From the NCBI GenBank assembly GCA_022647615.1, contig JALCKZ010000001.1, forward strand, positions 2,158,178-2,222,177: a stretch of 64,000 bases of DNA, read 5' to 3'. The notes below the pieces were generated by a model that saw only the letters and a list, made by a program, of their open reading frames with translations, searched no databases and had not been told where the DNA came from. Made by a program: the position numbers and the translations under genes. Positions 37,787-45,682 of the stretch are shown here, piece by piece. Each line of letters opens with the position of its first letter. Positions within the stretch are counted from its first letter, which is position 1. This DNA is from Bacteroidales bacterium (GTDB taxonomy: Bacteria; Bacteroidota; Bacteroidia; Bacteroidales; UBA932).

Positions 37787-38907
37787 TTTTTCAAAATTCC
37801 CCTTATATAAAAATCATCACCGACAACACCTGTCTCAACATCACGCAGCTGTAACGCATTACGCATCAAATCAATACCGGCCCCTTCAACCGGAGTACGC
37901 GCTCCATGACCTCCAATAATCTTTGGGGCAATAAATGCAATCACCTCATCCACACAGCCTTCTTCAATTAGAGAACCATTCAAATTTCCGCCACCTTCAA
38001 CCATAACAGAATCAATCCCTAACTTCCCTATTTTCAACAACATATCCTTAACGCAAACCATACCGTGCTTGTCATCACACAACAAAGTATCAACACCGGC
38101 ATTCTTCAAATCGGCCAAGCGCTTAGCCGGAGCATCTTCAGTATGAGCAATAATCGTCCGATATTGTTTTGCGCTGTAAATCAGCTTAGCACCAGCAGTA
38201 ACAGAAGAAGTCAAACATTCCGCAATAGATGCGCTGCTATCCACAATAATCCTAACAGGCTGTCTGCAAGAGCCATCTAACCTGCAGTTAAGCAGAGGGT
38301 TATCCGCCCTCACGCTCCCAATGCCAAGGGCAACCGCCATATTCTCAGCGCGCAGATGATGCACCATCTCACGCGCAGCATCAGATGTAACCCATTTAGA
38401 ATCACCTAAATAAGAAGCAATCTTACCATCCAAAGTCATTGCATATTTCAGCATAACCCAAGGAAAACCTGTCGTGATATACTTAAGAAAAATTCTATTT
38501 TGTTTAATTATTTCATCGCGACAGATACCTACAGTGACCTCTATTCCCGCCTCTCTTAAAATTGAAATTCCTTTGCCGGAGACAAGAGGATTTGGGTCCT
38601 CAATGCCAACAAACACTCTCTTAATTCCGTGACTAATAACTGCTTCCGTGCATGGAGGAGTTTTCCCAAAATGACAGCAAGGCTCCAGCGTGACGTACAA
38701 ATCTGCACCCCGCGCATCCTCCGTACAATTCTTAAAAGCATTGCGTTCTGCATGAGGTCCTCCAAAACGCTCATGCCAACCTTCACCAATGATTTGATTG
38801 TTTTTGACCACCACAGCCCCAACAAGAGGATTTGGATTAACCCATCCTAATCCTTTAGATGCCAGGCTAATGGCTCTTTTCATGTAAAAAATATCCTGCG
38901 TATCCAT
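37783..38907 (-). CDS. ribD: Bifunctional riboflavin biosynthesis deaminase/reductase
   Basis: 374 aa from ATG 38907. The frame stays open to an ATG at 38937, but those ten codons are the riboswitch terminator hairpin, so the shorter start is preferred. The deaminase domain has zinc ligands HAE (52-54) and PCCHFGKTPPC (76-86). The reductase domain starts near 150 (PWVMLKYAMTLDGKIA) and includes VRADNPLLNCRL and VEGGGNLNGSLIEEG. It performs the second and third steps after GTP cyclohydrolase II. First gene of the operon, under an FMN riboswitch. Confidence 0.96.
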   Translation of the reverse strand: MDTQDIFYMKRAISLASKGLGWVNPNPLVGAVVVKNNQIIGEGWHERFGGPHAERNAFKNCTEDARGADLYVTLEPCCHFGKTPPCTEAVISHGIKRVFVGIEDPNPLVSGKGISILREAGIEVTVGICRDEIIKQNRIFLKYITTGFPWVMLKYAMTLDGKIASYLGDSKWVTSDAAREMVHHLRAENMAVALGIGSVRADNPLLNCRLDGSCRQPVRIIVDSSASIAECLTSSVTAGAKLIYSAKQYRTIIAHTEDAPAKRLADLKNAGVDTLLCDDKHGMVCVKDMLLKIGKLGIDSVMVEGGGNLNGSLIEEGCVDEVIAFIAPKIIGGHGARTPVEGAGIDLMRNALQLRDVETGVVGDDFYIRGILKK

Positions 38908-38937
38908 AAAAAATGCCCCAAGTAAAACCCGGGGCAT
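38908..38937 (-). terminator. Riboswitch-linked hairpin directly before the ribD ATG
   Basis: GATGCCCC-like arm ATGCCCC and GGGGCAT pair across an 11-nt loop and are followed by T6 that runs straight into the ribD ATG. It has the form of an intrinsic terminator and leaves no space for a separate ribosome-binding site. Confidence 0.85.
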
Positions 38938-38971
38938 CTAAATGTAATTCAGCAGGATACACTCCCGCATT

Positions 38972-39122
38972 TCTAATCTTCTACCATCCGGACTTTACCG
39001 TCGGTATCGGAATTTCACCGATTCAGTCCCCTTAAAACCAGCACGTTGCATAACAACCGCCCTAAGAGGAGTCGCGGACTTTAACCGCCGGTAGGGAATC
39101 ACACCCTGCCCCGAAGACTACT
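38972..39122 (-). promoter_or_regulatory. FMN riboswitch (RFN element)
   Basis: On the minus strand the RFN signature is complete: GGGGCAGGGTGTGATTCCC, then ACCGGCGGTTAAAGTCCGCG, a variable stem, GATTCGGTG-like ACTGAATCGGTGAAATTCCG, and ACCGACGGTAAAGTCCGGATG with GAAGAT. These are the conserved FMN-binding segments. It lies between a TACCTTTG promoter box and the ribD terminator hairpin, so FMN binding should favour the hairpin and lower expression of all four rib genes. Confidence 0.97.
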
Positions 39123-39131
39123 TATTGGCCG

Positions 39132-39139
39132 CAAAGGTA
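39132..39139 (-). promoter_or_regulatory. Putative -7 promoter box of the rib operon
   Basis: Minus-strand TACCTTTG matches TAnnTTTG and places transcription start a few bases before the riboswitch. Confidence 0.6.
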
Positions 39140-39254
39140 ACACATTTTTGTGTATAAAAAATTCAATGCAAGATAAACTTCCGAAAAATTTCTTTGGAAC
39201 AATTGAAAATGATCATTACCTGTTGTCTGGTATATTCAGACACTAAATATTCAT

Positions 39255-40082
39255 TCAAAAAATTAGAGAATCCGCAATATTAACGATCCTTGTAATGCTT
39301 TGATTTCCAGGACTGAAAACGATCAATCCATTATTAAAATACTTTATAATGCCTCCGCCAAAGTCTCCAGTCACTTTCACAAAAGACTGATCTTTAATGG
39401 CATAAATGGTATCCTTTGTTGATAAAAACAATATGTTTCTGTCGGGATCTACCGTCATGGAAACGATTTCATTACCCTTCTGCAATCCAACTACAAGACT
39501 AACATTCTTGCCGGACGGCGAATAGGAATAAACCCCGCTTCCTATAGCAACATATACGGAATCAGACATTTCCACCACAGCCGACACGGGTTTGGGAGAG
39601 ACAAGTAATTCATTATATACTCCACCTTTAGCATAGGCATATAACATATAACGTTTGTCCTTTTTGTTTCTGTCAAACAAATAAACCACCGCCTTGCCAC
39701 CCGCTATACCCATATCAGAAGATGGCAACTTCACGATTTCCTTATATGTACCGGACCGTCCAATATAGCACAAAGATTTACCGCGCACTACCATAAGCAA
39801 ACCTTCAGAAGTAAAGGCATAAGAAGATATAGGAAGTTCTGATTTTTTTCCCAATTGAGACATGCCACCCCAACCAAGTAAATACATTTTGCCGGAAGAG
39901 GCTATTGCAATATACCTGTCGGGAGAAATATCCAGACAATTTATAAACTTAATTCTTTTTAGGGAATCGGTCATATTCCCGTTAAGCATTACCTCATACC
40001 GCAACGTATTTTTCTGCTGTGCATGCGCCGCAACAAAAGACAATAAAAAAAGAAATGAAAATATAACTAAGCGCCGTTTCAT
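39255..40082 (-). CDS. Secreted beta-propeller-like protein, function unknown
   Basis: 275 aa. Clear signal peptide (LLSFVAAHAQ, about 1-21). The mature chain is a series of short beta-strand blocks of about 40 residues (CLDISPDRYIAIASSGKMYLL, VVEMSDSVYVAIGSGVYSY, MTVDPDRNILFLSTKDTIYA), the pattern of a propeller. No catalytic motif is seen. Third gene of an operon of secreted proteins starting at 42159; 22 bp separate it from the preceding gene. Function unknown; ligand binding is a guess. Confidence 0.7.
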   Translation of the reverse strand: MKRRLVIFSFLFLLSFVAAHAQQKNTLRYEVMLNGNMTDSLKRIKFINCLDISPDRYIAIASSGKMYLLGWGGMSQLGKKSELPISSYAFTSEGLLMVVRGKSLCYIGRSGTYKEIVKLPSSDMGIAGGKAVVYLFDRNKKDKRYMLYAYAKGGVYNELLVSPKPVSAVVEMSDSVYVAIGSGVYSYSPSGKNVSLVVGLQKGNEIVSMTVDPDRNILFLSTKDTIYAIKDQSFVKVTGDFGGGIIKYFNNGLIVFSPGNQSITRIVNIADSLIF

Positions 40083-40104
40083 AATTATAAAAGATTATAC
40101 AACT

Positions 40105-41163
40105 CTACCTCTTTGTTAATTTAACCTTCCACTCATCGCCGATAGGCGAGTATATATCATACTTCTTGAGCAGGGACAATCCAGAATCTTTAAGTACGCC
40201 AAACGCGGCATCCTCCACTTTGTCCTCCACTTTGTCCTTCATTTTACCCTCAAGATCATCCTTAATTGAATTCAAATATTTTTTAACACTCTCCTTACCG
40301 GTATTAAGAACAGCGTTAATCACAAGTTTCTTATTATCAAATCTGCCCAATTCCTCCATCTTATAAACATCTCCGCTTATAACGGCATCAGAAGCATCTT
40401 TAAGATACGACATTGTTTCATTCTTAATATTTTTCATAAACCTCCCGGTCAGCACCGCTATCTTGCCCCCTTCAAAACTATCCACCTTATCTATCAGGTC
40501 ATCTAAAAACTTGTCCGCCTCATCAGGTTCATCCGCAGAAGGCGCTTCTCTAATTGCATTATCGGAAGAGTTCACGGAGGCCCACTCTCCATAATTCCAA
40601 GAAGAAACAACTTGACTCCGTACAAACGCAGAGCTTTTATCCTCATACGCTTTAAGTTCAAGGTCACCACTTGACAACTGCTTAAGAGACACCGCATTCT
40701 GATTGTCCATGGTCTTATATTCTTTCATGAGATTAACATAACTCTCATTAGCCGCCGAATCTTTATAGCGCTGTTGCTCGGATAATTTGTTGGCAAGGGC
40801 TATGGCCTGCACCGCCGCCTCTCTATCTGCAGCAGCCTTCTGTTCAGCAGCTTTCTCTGCAGAAGCATTATCATTTGTATTGGTTGTCAAAGATGAAAAA
40901 AGAGCAGAAATTAACCCTCCCGCAAGTTGCATTCCTATTGCATGTTGAGAAGAAAAAGAAGAAGATGATGATGAAGATGATGATGACTTTGGCGCTGGAG
41001 TTACAATTCTATGATCAGAAGTTTTAGCAGTAGAAATTTTTCCTCCCGACAGTGTTTCAAGTTGCTTTATAGCACTCTGAGCGTCTAGGCATTCTGGCAA
41101 CGACAACATTAAAACAAATATTGCAACGATTGCCGCAAACGGTTTTATTAAAAATTTTCCCAT
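40105..41163 (-). CDS. Secreted Ser/Ala-rich protein of unknown function
   Basis: 352 aa. Signal peptide about 1-29 (ends CLDAQ). Residues about 58-70 are a poly-Ser run, followed by a hydrophobic Gly/Ala segment (GMQLAGGLISALFSSL) and a coiled-coil-like Ala/Glu/Lys stretch (about 103-140). The C-terminal half is charged and helical with repeated KDKVEDKVED. No recognised domain. It lies in the middle of the three-gene operon between the TPR protein and the propeller-like protein, so the three may form one cell-envelope complex (inference). Confidence 0.7.
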   Translation of the reverse strand: MGKFLIKPFAAIVAIFVLMLSLPECLDAQSAIKQLETLSGGKISTAKTSDHRIVTPAPKSSSSSSSSSSFSSQHAIGMQLAGGLISALFSSLTTNTNDNASAEKAAEQKAAADREAAVQAIALANKLSEQQRYKDSAANESYVNLMKEYKTMDNQNAVSLKQLSSGDLELKAYEDKSSAFVRSQVVSSWNYGEWASVNSSDNAIREAPSADEPDEADKFLDDLIDKVDSFEGGKIAVLTGRFMKNIKNETMSYLKDASDAVISGDVYKMEELGRFDNKKLVINAVLNTGKESVKKYLNSIKDDLEGKMKDKVEDKVEDAAFGVLKDSGLSLLKKYDIYSPIGDEWKVKLTKR

Positions 41164-41190
41164 ACAGAAGAGTTAAAAAATAAACCAAAA

Positions 41191-42159
41191 TTATTCATAT
41201 TGGAAATTTAATTCCCACTCATAAATCTTATCCTGAGCCGCCCTTGCATCAGTTGCACCAGGCGATAAAAGCAGGTAATACTTCATGTACATAATCGCCA
41301 GATCGAACCTCCCGTTTTGAGCCTGCAGCAAGGCTATGTTAAAGTATGCCGGAGGGTAAGAAAGACTATTTATTTCCAGTGCTTTATAGTAATAAGCGAT
41401 GGCATCTTCATACATTTTTTGCTGTCCCAAGCCATTAGCCTGAACAATCAATTTCCTCTGTTCCTCGCTAATAATATTGCTCTTATTTTCGGCCATAAGT
41501 TTTTTCAAGTTATTCATTTTTCTGTCCGACACTTTAAGCATATAGTTATGCTGCAGAGTAAACAATATATTGCAGAGTCTGTTCACAGGAGAAGAGGCGT
41601 AGTCAATAACAGTTCCTCCGCCGTTAATCCCTATATAATCCTTACCGCTTTCACCTAGATTATCGATATACCTAAATCCGTTATCTATCCTGTCACGCGA
41701 CAACACACGTAAATTCCTCTCATAATAGGCTGGCAATATTTCTATTACGGTATCAACATCATAAGAGATATATTTGTTTTTTTCTTCGCTTTCCCTCTTT
41801 TTATTTTTCTTCCTCCTGCTATCTTCATTACCAACCTTATCCTGTTCACCAGCAGAAGTCTCATCGCTCAACTTTCTCTTCGTATACTCGGTTTTCATGA
41901 AAACTCCTTTATCGTTGATAATAACTCCTTTGCAGCTTCTAAAATGAAATAATGATCCCAAGTTACGTTGGGAAATAAGAGCTGTCATTTCTTCGGCAAC
42001 CTTCACGGATGACGTATCAAGTTTGCACAACTTCGGATAAACTACTATCCACGTTACACCCTTGGCATCTATAAAAGAGTCTGTTTTTCTGATTTGCCCG
42101 TTAACCGCAACAGAGCATAAGAGCAGGACAAGCGATACGCACAAAATTTCCTTTTTCAT
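41191..42159 (-). CDS. Secreted TPR protein, function unknown
   Basis: 322 aa from ATG 42159 (MKKEILCVSLVLLLCSVAVN, signal peptide ending VNGQ); the frame is open to 42372 but that stretch holds the promoter and IS end. The middle has a Lys/Arg/Glu-rich patch (SRRKKNKKRESEEKNK). The C-terminus carries about two TPR repeats: LGQQKMYEDAIAYYYKALEI and AYFNIALLQAQNGRFDLAIM. First gene of the operon, with a well-formed promoter at 42226-42257. Likely periplasmic and part of a complex with the next two products. Confidence 0.78.
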   Translation of the reverse strand: MKKEILCVSLVLLLCSVAVNGQIRKTDSFIDAKGVTWIVVYPKLCKLDTSSVKVAEEMTALISQRNLGSLFHFRSCKGVIINDKGVFMKTEYTKRKLSDETSAGEQDKVGNEDSRRKKNKKRESEEKNKYISYDVDTVIEILPAYYERNLRVLSRDRIDNGFRYIDNLGESGKDYIGINGGGTVIDYASSPVNRLCNILFTLQHNYMLKVSDRKMNNLKKLMAENKSNIISEEQRKLIVQANGLGQQKMYEDAIAYYYKALEINSLSYPPAYFNIALLQAQNGRFDLAIMYMKYYLLLSPGATDARAAQDKIYEWELNFQYE

Positions 42160-42225
42160 TGTATAACAAGTATTTATAATTATTATGTGATCTCTTATTT
42201 TGCACGCCGCGCCCCTTGTACAATT

Positions 42226-42257
42226 CAAAGTTAAGCATTCAACTGGGAAAAAACAAA
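42226..42257 (-). promoter_or_regulatory. Bacteroidota-type promoter (TTTG-N20-TAACTTTG)
   Basis: On the minus strand TTTG (42257-42254) is followed after 20 bp by TAACTTTG (42233-42226). Spacing and boxes fit the -33/-7 consensus well. It would start transcription about 60 bp before the TPR gene. Confidence 0.75.
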
Positions 42258-42346
42258 ACTCACATGTTGAAAAACGCCACAAGGAAAAAATAAGATATTT
42301 TTCGTACACTGGCTTGGCTAGACATAACTTTTCACGCATGAGAATA

Positions 42347-43300
42347 TGACTTGTCCTGAAATAAGTTGACAAAAAATTAATTTAAATGTAAAACTTATTT
42401 AGGATTATGATCAATTACACCATGCCCTTTAGAAGGGCCCAAAATCAATTCAGTGATGAAGAAAGCACCAGAACAAACTGCCAGTCACTCCAGCGTTGAA
42501 GAGCTTGAAGCTCAGCTGAAAGCGCTCAAATCTGAGCTGGACCGAGAGAAGCTGAAGAATCTGGCACTCAGCACAATGATCGATACGGCAGAGGAGGAGC
42601 TGCATATCGACATAAGAAAAAAAGCTGGAGCCAAACAGTGAACAAACTTCGCGAGCGTGCTCCGGAAGAAAGTTTGGAGTCACTATGCGCACTGTTTGGC
42701 AAAACACGACAGTCTTATTATCATCGACTTGGATATAATTACCATCAGTATGCGGAAGATGGTATCATCTTGGATTTGGTACAGGAATACCGCAAGACCA
42801 TGGGACGCTTAGGAGGTCGAAAGTTGTGGAATCTCATTAACCGGCGGGCACCATGTCGTTTCATTGTAGGCAGGGACAGGTTGTTTGATCTTCTTGACAG
42901 AGAGCATCTTAAGGTAAACCGTAAAAGACGGGGAACGCGTACTACGTTCAGCAGTTCATGGATGCACCTCTATCCTAATCTTGTCAGGGATCTGGTGCCT
43001 GAGCCAGTCTCTGCATGCGGATTACACAGTGGAAGCTCTTACGATGGCCATTAGGAATGCCGGGTGCAATCCGAAGAACGCCCTCACCTAAGTCTGAACT
43101 ATGCTACTCCGAACCAAGCATATTCAATGACGGGAGAGCAAGTGAAAAAGTGGAAAAACTACTACAAAAGCAAGCAAAGTCACAAATCAGATGATAATAT
43201 TATTCTATCTTTGACAAATGATGTTAGGACTGATTCCGGGACATCAGGACTTTGCACTCAAAAGTCTATTTAATCTGTCAATAAATTTCAGGACGAGTCA
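42347..43300 (+). mobile_element. Decayed IS3-family insertion sequence
   Basis: Terminal inverted repeats TGACTTGTCCTGAAAT at 42347 and its near complement ATTTCAGGACGAGTCA ending at 43300 bracket 954 bp. This is shorter than a typical IS3 element because the transposase core is deleted. No target-site duplication is obvious. Confidence 0.85.
42453..43273 (+). pseudogene. IS3 orfA/orfB transposase remnant
   Basis: Three pieces remain. OrfA tail (42453-42641): coiled coil VEELEAQLKALKSELDREK and the marker HIDIRKKAGAKQ. OrfB start (42638-43054) overlaps it by 4 bp and carries the HTH_21 region (LCALFGKTRQSYYHRLGYNY, GRLGGRKLWNLI). The catalytic DDE core is missing: the frame breaks near 43000-43060, and only the C-terminal signature ERPHLSLNYATPNQAY (from about 43070) survives. 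A nonfunctional transposase. Confidence 0.88.
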
Positions 43301-43325
43301 GATTGACAAGATTTGCAAATAAACC

Positions 43326-43357
43326 ACAAAAAAAACGCCGCACAAAGCGCGGCATTT
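43326..43357 (-). terminator. Intrinsic terminator of the toxin-antitoxin operon
   Basis: On the minus strand ATGCCGC and GCGGCGT pair around a 7-nt loop, followed by T8. It touches the toxin stop codon. Confidence 0.85.
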
Positions 43358-43659
43358 TATGAATCCTTCTTTCTCAATTCCTTCTGCACCTTCTTGTTGT
43401 AAACTTGCCCTCTGGACACCAGATATTCAAACATCACAACATCATCCTTTATGTAAACATGAAAGGTGAAAATAGCTCTATAATCCCCTATCCTTATTCG
43501 ATATACATTTTTATACCCTACAAGAGGAACGCAGTTGTTAATATCCTTAACGCTCCGCGCATTCCTTACTTCCCTTATAACATCCTTAACAGAATCCAGC
43601 ATCTTTCCGGACAGCTTCTTAATCGCCTTTGTAAAGCTCTTAGAATAACCCACTTTCAT
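43357..43659 (-). CDS. RelE/ParE-family toxin
   Basis: 100 aa. The toxin fold is shown by YSKSFTKAIKKLSGKMLDSV, a helical pair, then VPLVGYKNVYRIRIGDYRAI and the C-terminal strand DDVVMFEYLVSRGQVYN. RelE homologues cut mRNA on the ribosome, ParE homologues poison gyrase; the two cannot be split by eye. The start ATG overlaps the antitoxin stop (ATGA), the usual antitoxin-then-toxin order. Confidence 0.88.
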   Translation of the reverse strand: MKVGYSKSFTKAIKKLSGKMLDSVKDVIREVRNARSVKDINNCVPLVGYKNVYRIRIGDYRAIFTFHVYIKDDVVMFEYLVSRGQVYNKKVQKELRKKDS

Positions 43660-43916
43660 AAATCAAGCCATTTCTCAAAATCCTTTGTCTCCTTCTCATT
43701 CAGATAATCCTTCCCCTCAGGATCATTCTTCAGCAAATATCCATAAACAGCAGAATCATCATAATTCTCAGCCGCCCTGTCAAGAATTCCCTCAATCAGA
43801 TTCTTTAAATTAGTCCCGTGTTGTGCCGCCATCACAGAAAGCGCCCTAAATGTTTTTCCCTTAATATCAATCACTTTCTTCTTTGTAACTGCAGCATCAT
43901 TTGTCATTGTTCTCAT
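43656..43916 (-). CDS. Antitoxin of the RelE/ParE-type pair
   Basis: 86 aa. The N-terminal half (KKKVIDIKGKTFRALSVMAA, then QHGTNLKNLIEGILDRAA) looks like a ribbon-helix-helix DNA-binding module; the acidic C-terminus (DPEGKDYLNEKETKDFEKWL) would wrap the toxin. It overlaps the toxin gene by 4 bp. A strong promoter at 43939-43970 is probably autoregulated, as is usual for such pairs. Confidence 0.82.
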   Translation of the reverse strand: MRTMTNDAAVTKKKVIDIKGKTFRALSVMAAQHGTNLKNLIEGILDRAAENYDDSAVYGYLLKNDPEGKDYLNEKETKDFEKWLDL

Positions 43917-43938
43917 ATCAATTCATTTATCTCCATCG

Positions 43939-43970
43939 CAAATATATATCATATATACGGAATATGCAAA
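43939..43970 (-). promoter_or_regulatory. Bacteroidota-type promoter of the toxin-antitoxin pair
   Basis: Minus strand TTTG (43970-43967), 20-bp spacer, TATATTTG (43946-43939). Exact match to consensus spacing, 23 bp before the antitoxin ATG. Confidence 0.75.
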
Positions 43971-44045
43971 ATATATTTATAATTTTTATCCCGACAGATT
44001 TTCACCGTTTTATTAGCGCTGAAAGAAGAAAGGCCAAGCTCTTCA

Positions 44046-44063
44046 ATGTCACTATAGTGACAT
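44046..44063. promoter_or_regulatory. Perfect 18-bp palindrome, probable operator of the sheath gene
   Basis: ATGTCACTATAGTGACAT is fully self-complementary and has the TGTCA-N6-TGACA layout typical of a dimeric regulator site (CRP/FNR-like spacing). It lies 27 bp before a TACATTTG -7 box. Confidence 0.7.
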
Positions 44064-44089
44064 CATTAAGATTTATCATTAAAAAAAGT

Positions 44090-44097
44090 TACATTTG
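44090..44097 (+). promoter_or_regulatory. Putative -7 promoter box of the sheath gene
   Basis: TACATTTG matches TAnnTTTG, 20 bp before ATG 44118. The palindrome covers the region upstream of -33. Confidence 0.55.
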
Positions 44098-44117
44098 ATA
44101 AATCAAAACTTAAAGCT

Positions 44118-45659
44118 ATGACATACGTAAAGACTCCGGCCGCCACAGAGACATACCTAATTAATCCCAACATAAAAAAACCAATATTCGCGCTAACAAT
44201 GCCTGCATTTGTGGGTTATACAGAATTTGCCAAAGACAACATGGATGATTTAACATATAAGCCAAAGAAAATATCCTCCATGAATGAGTACGTTAAATAT
44301 TTTGGCAAAGCCCCTGATTTAATGTTTGATATGGACATCATTAAATTACAGGCAGACAAGGAACTTGACACGCCGTCACCCATTATTTTTCAATTAGGAA
44401 TTGACGTTGCAGAAGATGGGAATACAGAAAATAAATCCAAATATATCTTTTGCGTTACCGGAAATACATGTCACAATCTCTACTACAATGTGGACATGTT
44501 CTTTCAAACAGGCGGCAAAAACTGCTACATAGTCTCTGCAGGAAACTATCGGGATAAAATTGATAAAAAGGCTTTAATTCAGGGTATTGCAGAGCTCAAA
44601 AAAGTTGATGAAGTAAATTTGATTGCTATCCCGGAAGCAATAGGACTAAGCAATTCAAATGATTTTAGTCAGGTCCAAAAAAGTATGCTGGCACATTGCG
44701 GGAATGATATGAAAAACCGTTTTGCGCTGCTTGATATATATCCAGATACAGAAGATGGTTCCGGTACAGATAAAATGATAGAGACATTTTGGGATGGAGT
44801 AGGTACAGAATTTTTATCATACGGAGCAGCATTTTTCCCTTACATTAACACTAATAGACTTAAAACCAGCGATATATCCAATGCGACCATAACGTATAAC
44901 ATGGGATTCTTAACTTACTACAACAAGTTTGCAGAGCATGACCCGACATTTGCCAAAACCGTACAATCACTTCTAGATTGGGACAACCAAGGTTCAGATG
45001 ATAATGCATTTCACACGGCATTACTCAATGCTTCACCCATGTACCGGCAAGCAATTCAAACTGTCATATCTAAATCCAACGCGCTTCCTCCTTCTTGCAT
45101 GATTGCTGGCCTGCTTTCCTTAGTTGACTCATCACATTGCTCATATAGGGAGATTAACAAGATTCCAATGTGCCTATATACATCTTTACTCCCGACAGTT
45201 AATCTTGATTACAGCCAGATATCCGCTCTTGGAAATCCCGCAAATGGCAAAGCTATAAATATCATGTATATAGAATGTGGGGGAATGGTATTATCCGGAG
45301 CTCGAACATTAGACTGTAAATCTGAATATTATAGCCTTATATCAATGCGACAATTAATGATACAAATTGAGACATCACTTAAAGACTTTGCCAAACAATT
45401 TATACATGAAACCAACACAGCATGCACATGGGAATATATCAAAACCTCTATAGAGTTTTTCCTGTGTCATTTATGGAAGGATCGCCTTCTGAAAGGCCGT
45501 TGGCCTGAAGAAGCATTTCAAGTACAAGTGGGGCTCGGTGATACCATGGTTGCTGACGACATCTTTAACGGCTTCATGCGCATTAAAGTCATGGTAGCAC
45601 CAACAGCTCCATCAAAATTTTTAGAAATACCCATTACATTGGAAATGGGAAAAAGCTAA
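44118..45659 (+). CDS. Orphan contractile-injection / phage tail sheath protein
   Basis: 513 aa, no signal peptide. The C-terminal third matches the sheath family: GARTLDCKSEYYSLISMRQL, MIQIETSLKDFAKQFIHETN, FFLCHLWKDRLLKGRWPEEA, FQVQVGLGDTMV, and the terminal strand pair FMRIKVMVAPTAPSKFLEIP. The N-terminus has the sheath-like start (FALTMPAFVGYTEFA). In phage, T6SS-iii and extracellular injection systems the sheath lies next to tube, baseplate and ATPase genes. None of those is within view, so this is an isolated sheath gene. Its product is normally cytoplasmic and assembles around the tube. The neighbour at 45683-47251 is convergent. Confidence 0.82.
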   Translation: MTYVKTPAATETYLINPNIKKPIFALTMPAFVGYTEFAKDNMDDLTYKPKKISSMNEYVKYFGKAPDLMFDMDIIKLQADKELDTPSPIIFQLGIDVAEDGNTENKSKYIFCVTGNTCHNLYYNVDMFFQTGGKNCYIVSAGNYRDKIDKKALIQGIAELKKVDEVNLIAIPEAIGLSNSNDFSQVQKSMLAHCGNDMKNRFALLDIYPDTEDGSGTDKMIETFWDGVGTEFLSYGAAFFPYINTNRLKTSDISNATITYNMGFLTYYNKFAEHDPTFAKTVQSLLDWDNQGSDDNAFHTALLNASPMYRQAIQTVISKSNALPPSCMIAGLLSLVDSSHCSYREINKIPMCLYTSLLPTVNLDYSQISALGNPANGKAINIMYIECGGMVLSGARTLDCKSEYYSLISMRQLMIQIETSLKDFAKQFIHETNTACTWEYIKTSIEFFLCHLWKDRLLKGRWPEEAFQVQVGLGDTMVADDIFNGFMRIKVMVAPTAPSKFLEIPITLEMGKS

Positions 45660-45682
45660 CAGACGCAATCAACAAAAAATCA

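Noticed and set aside
42159-42372. Long N-terminal extension of the TPR protein (393 aa)
   Set aside because: The extension covers the promoter and the IS3 inverted repeat; the ATG at 42159 gives a proper signal peptide.
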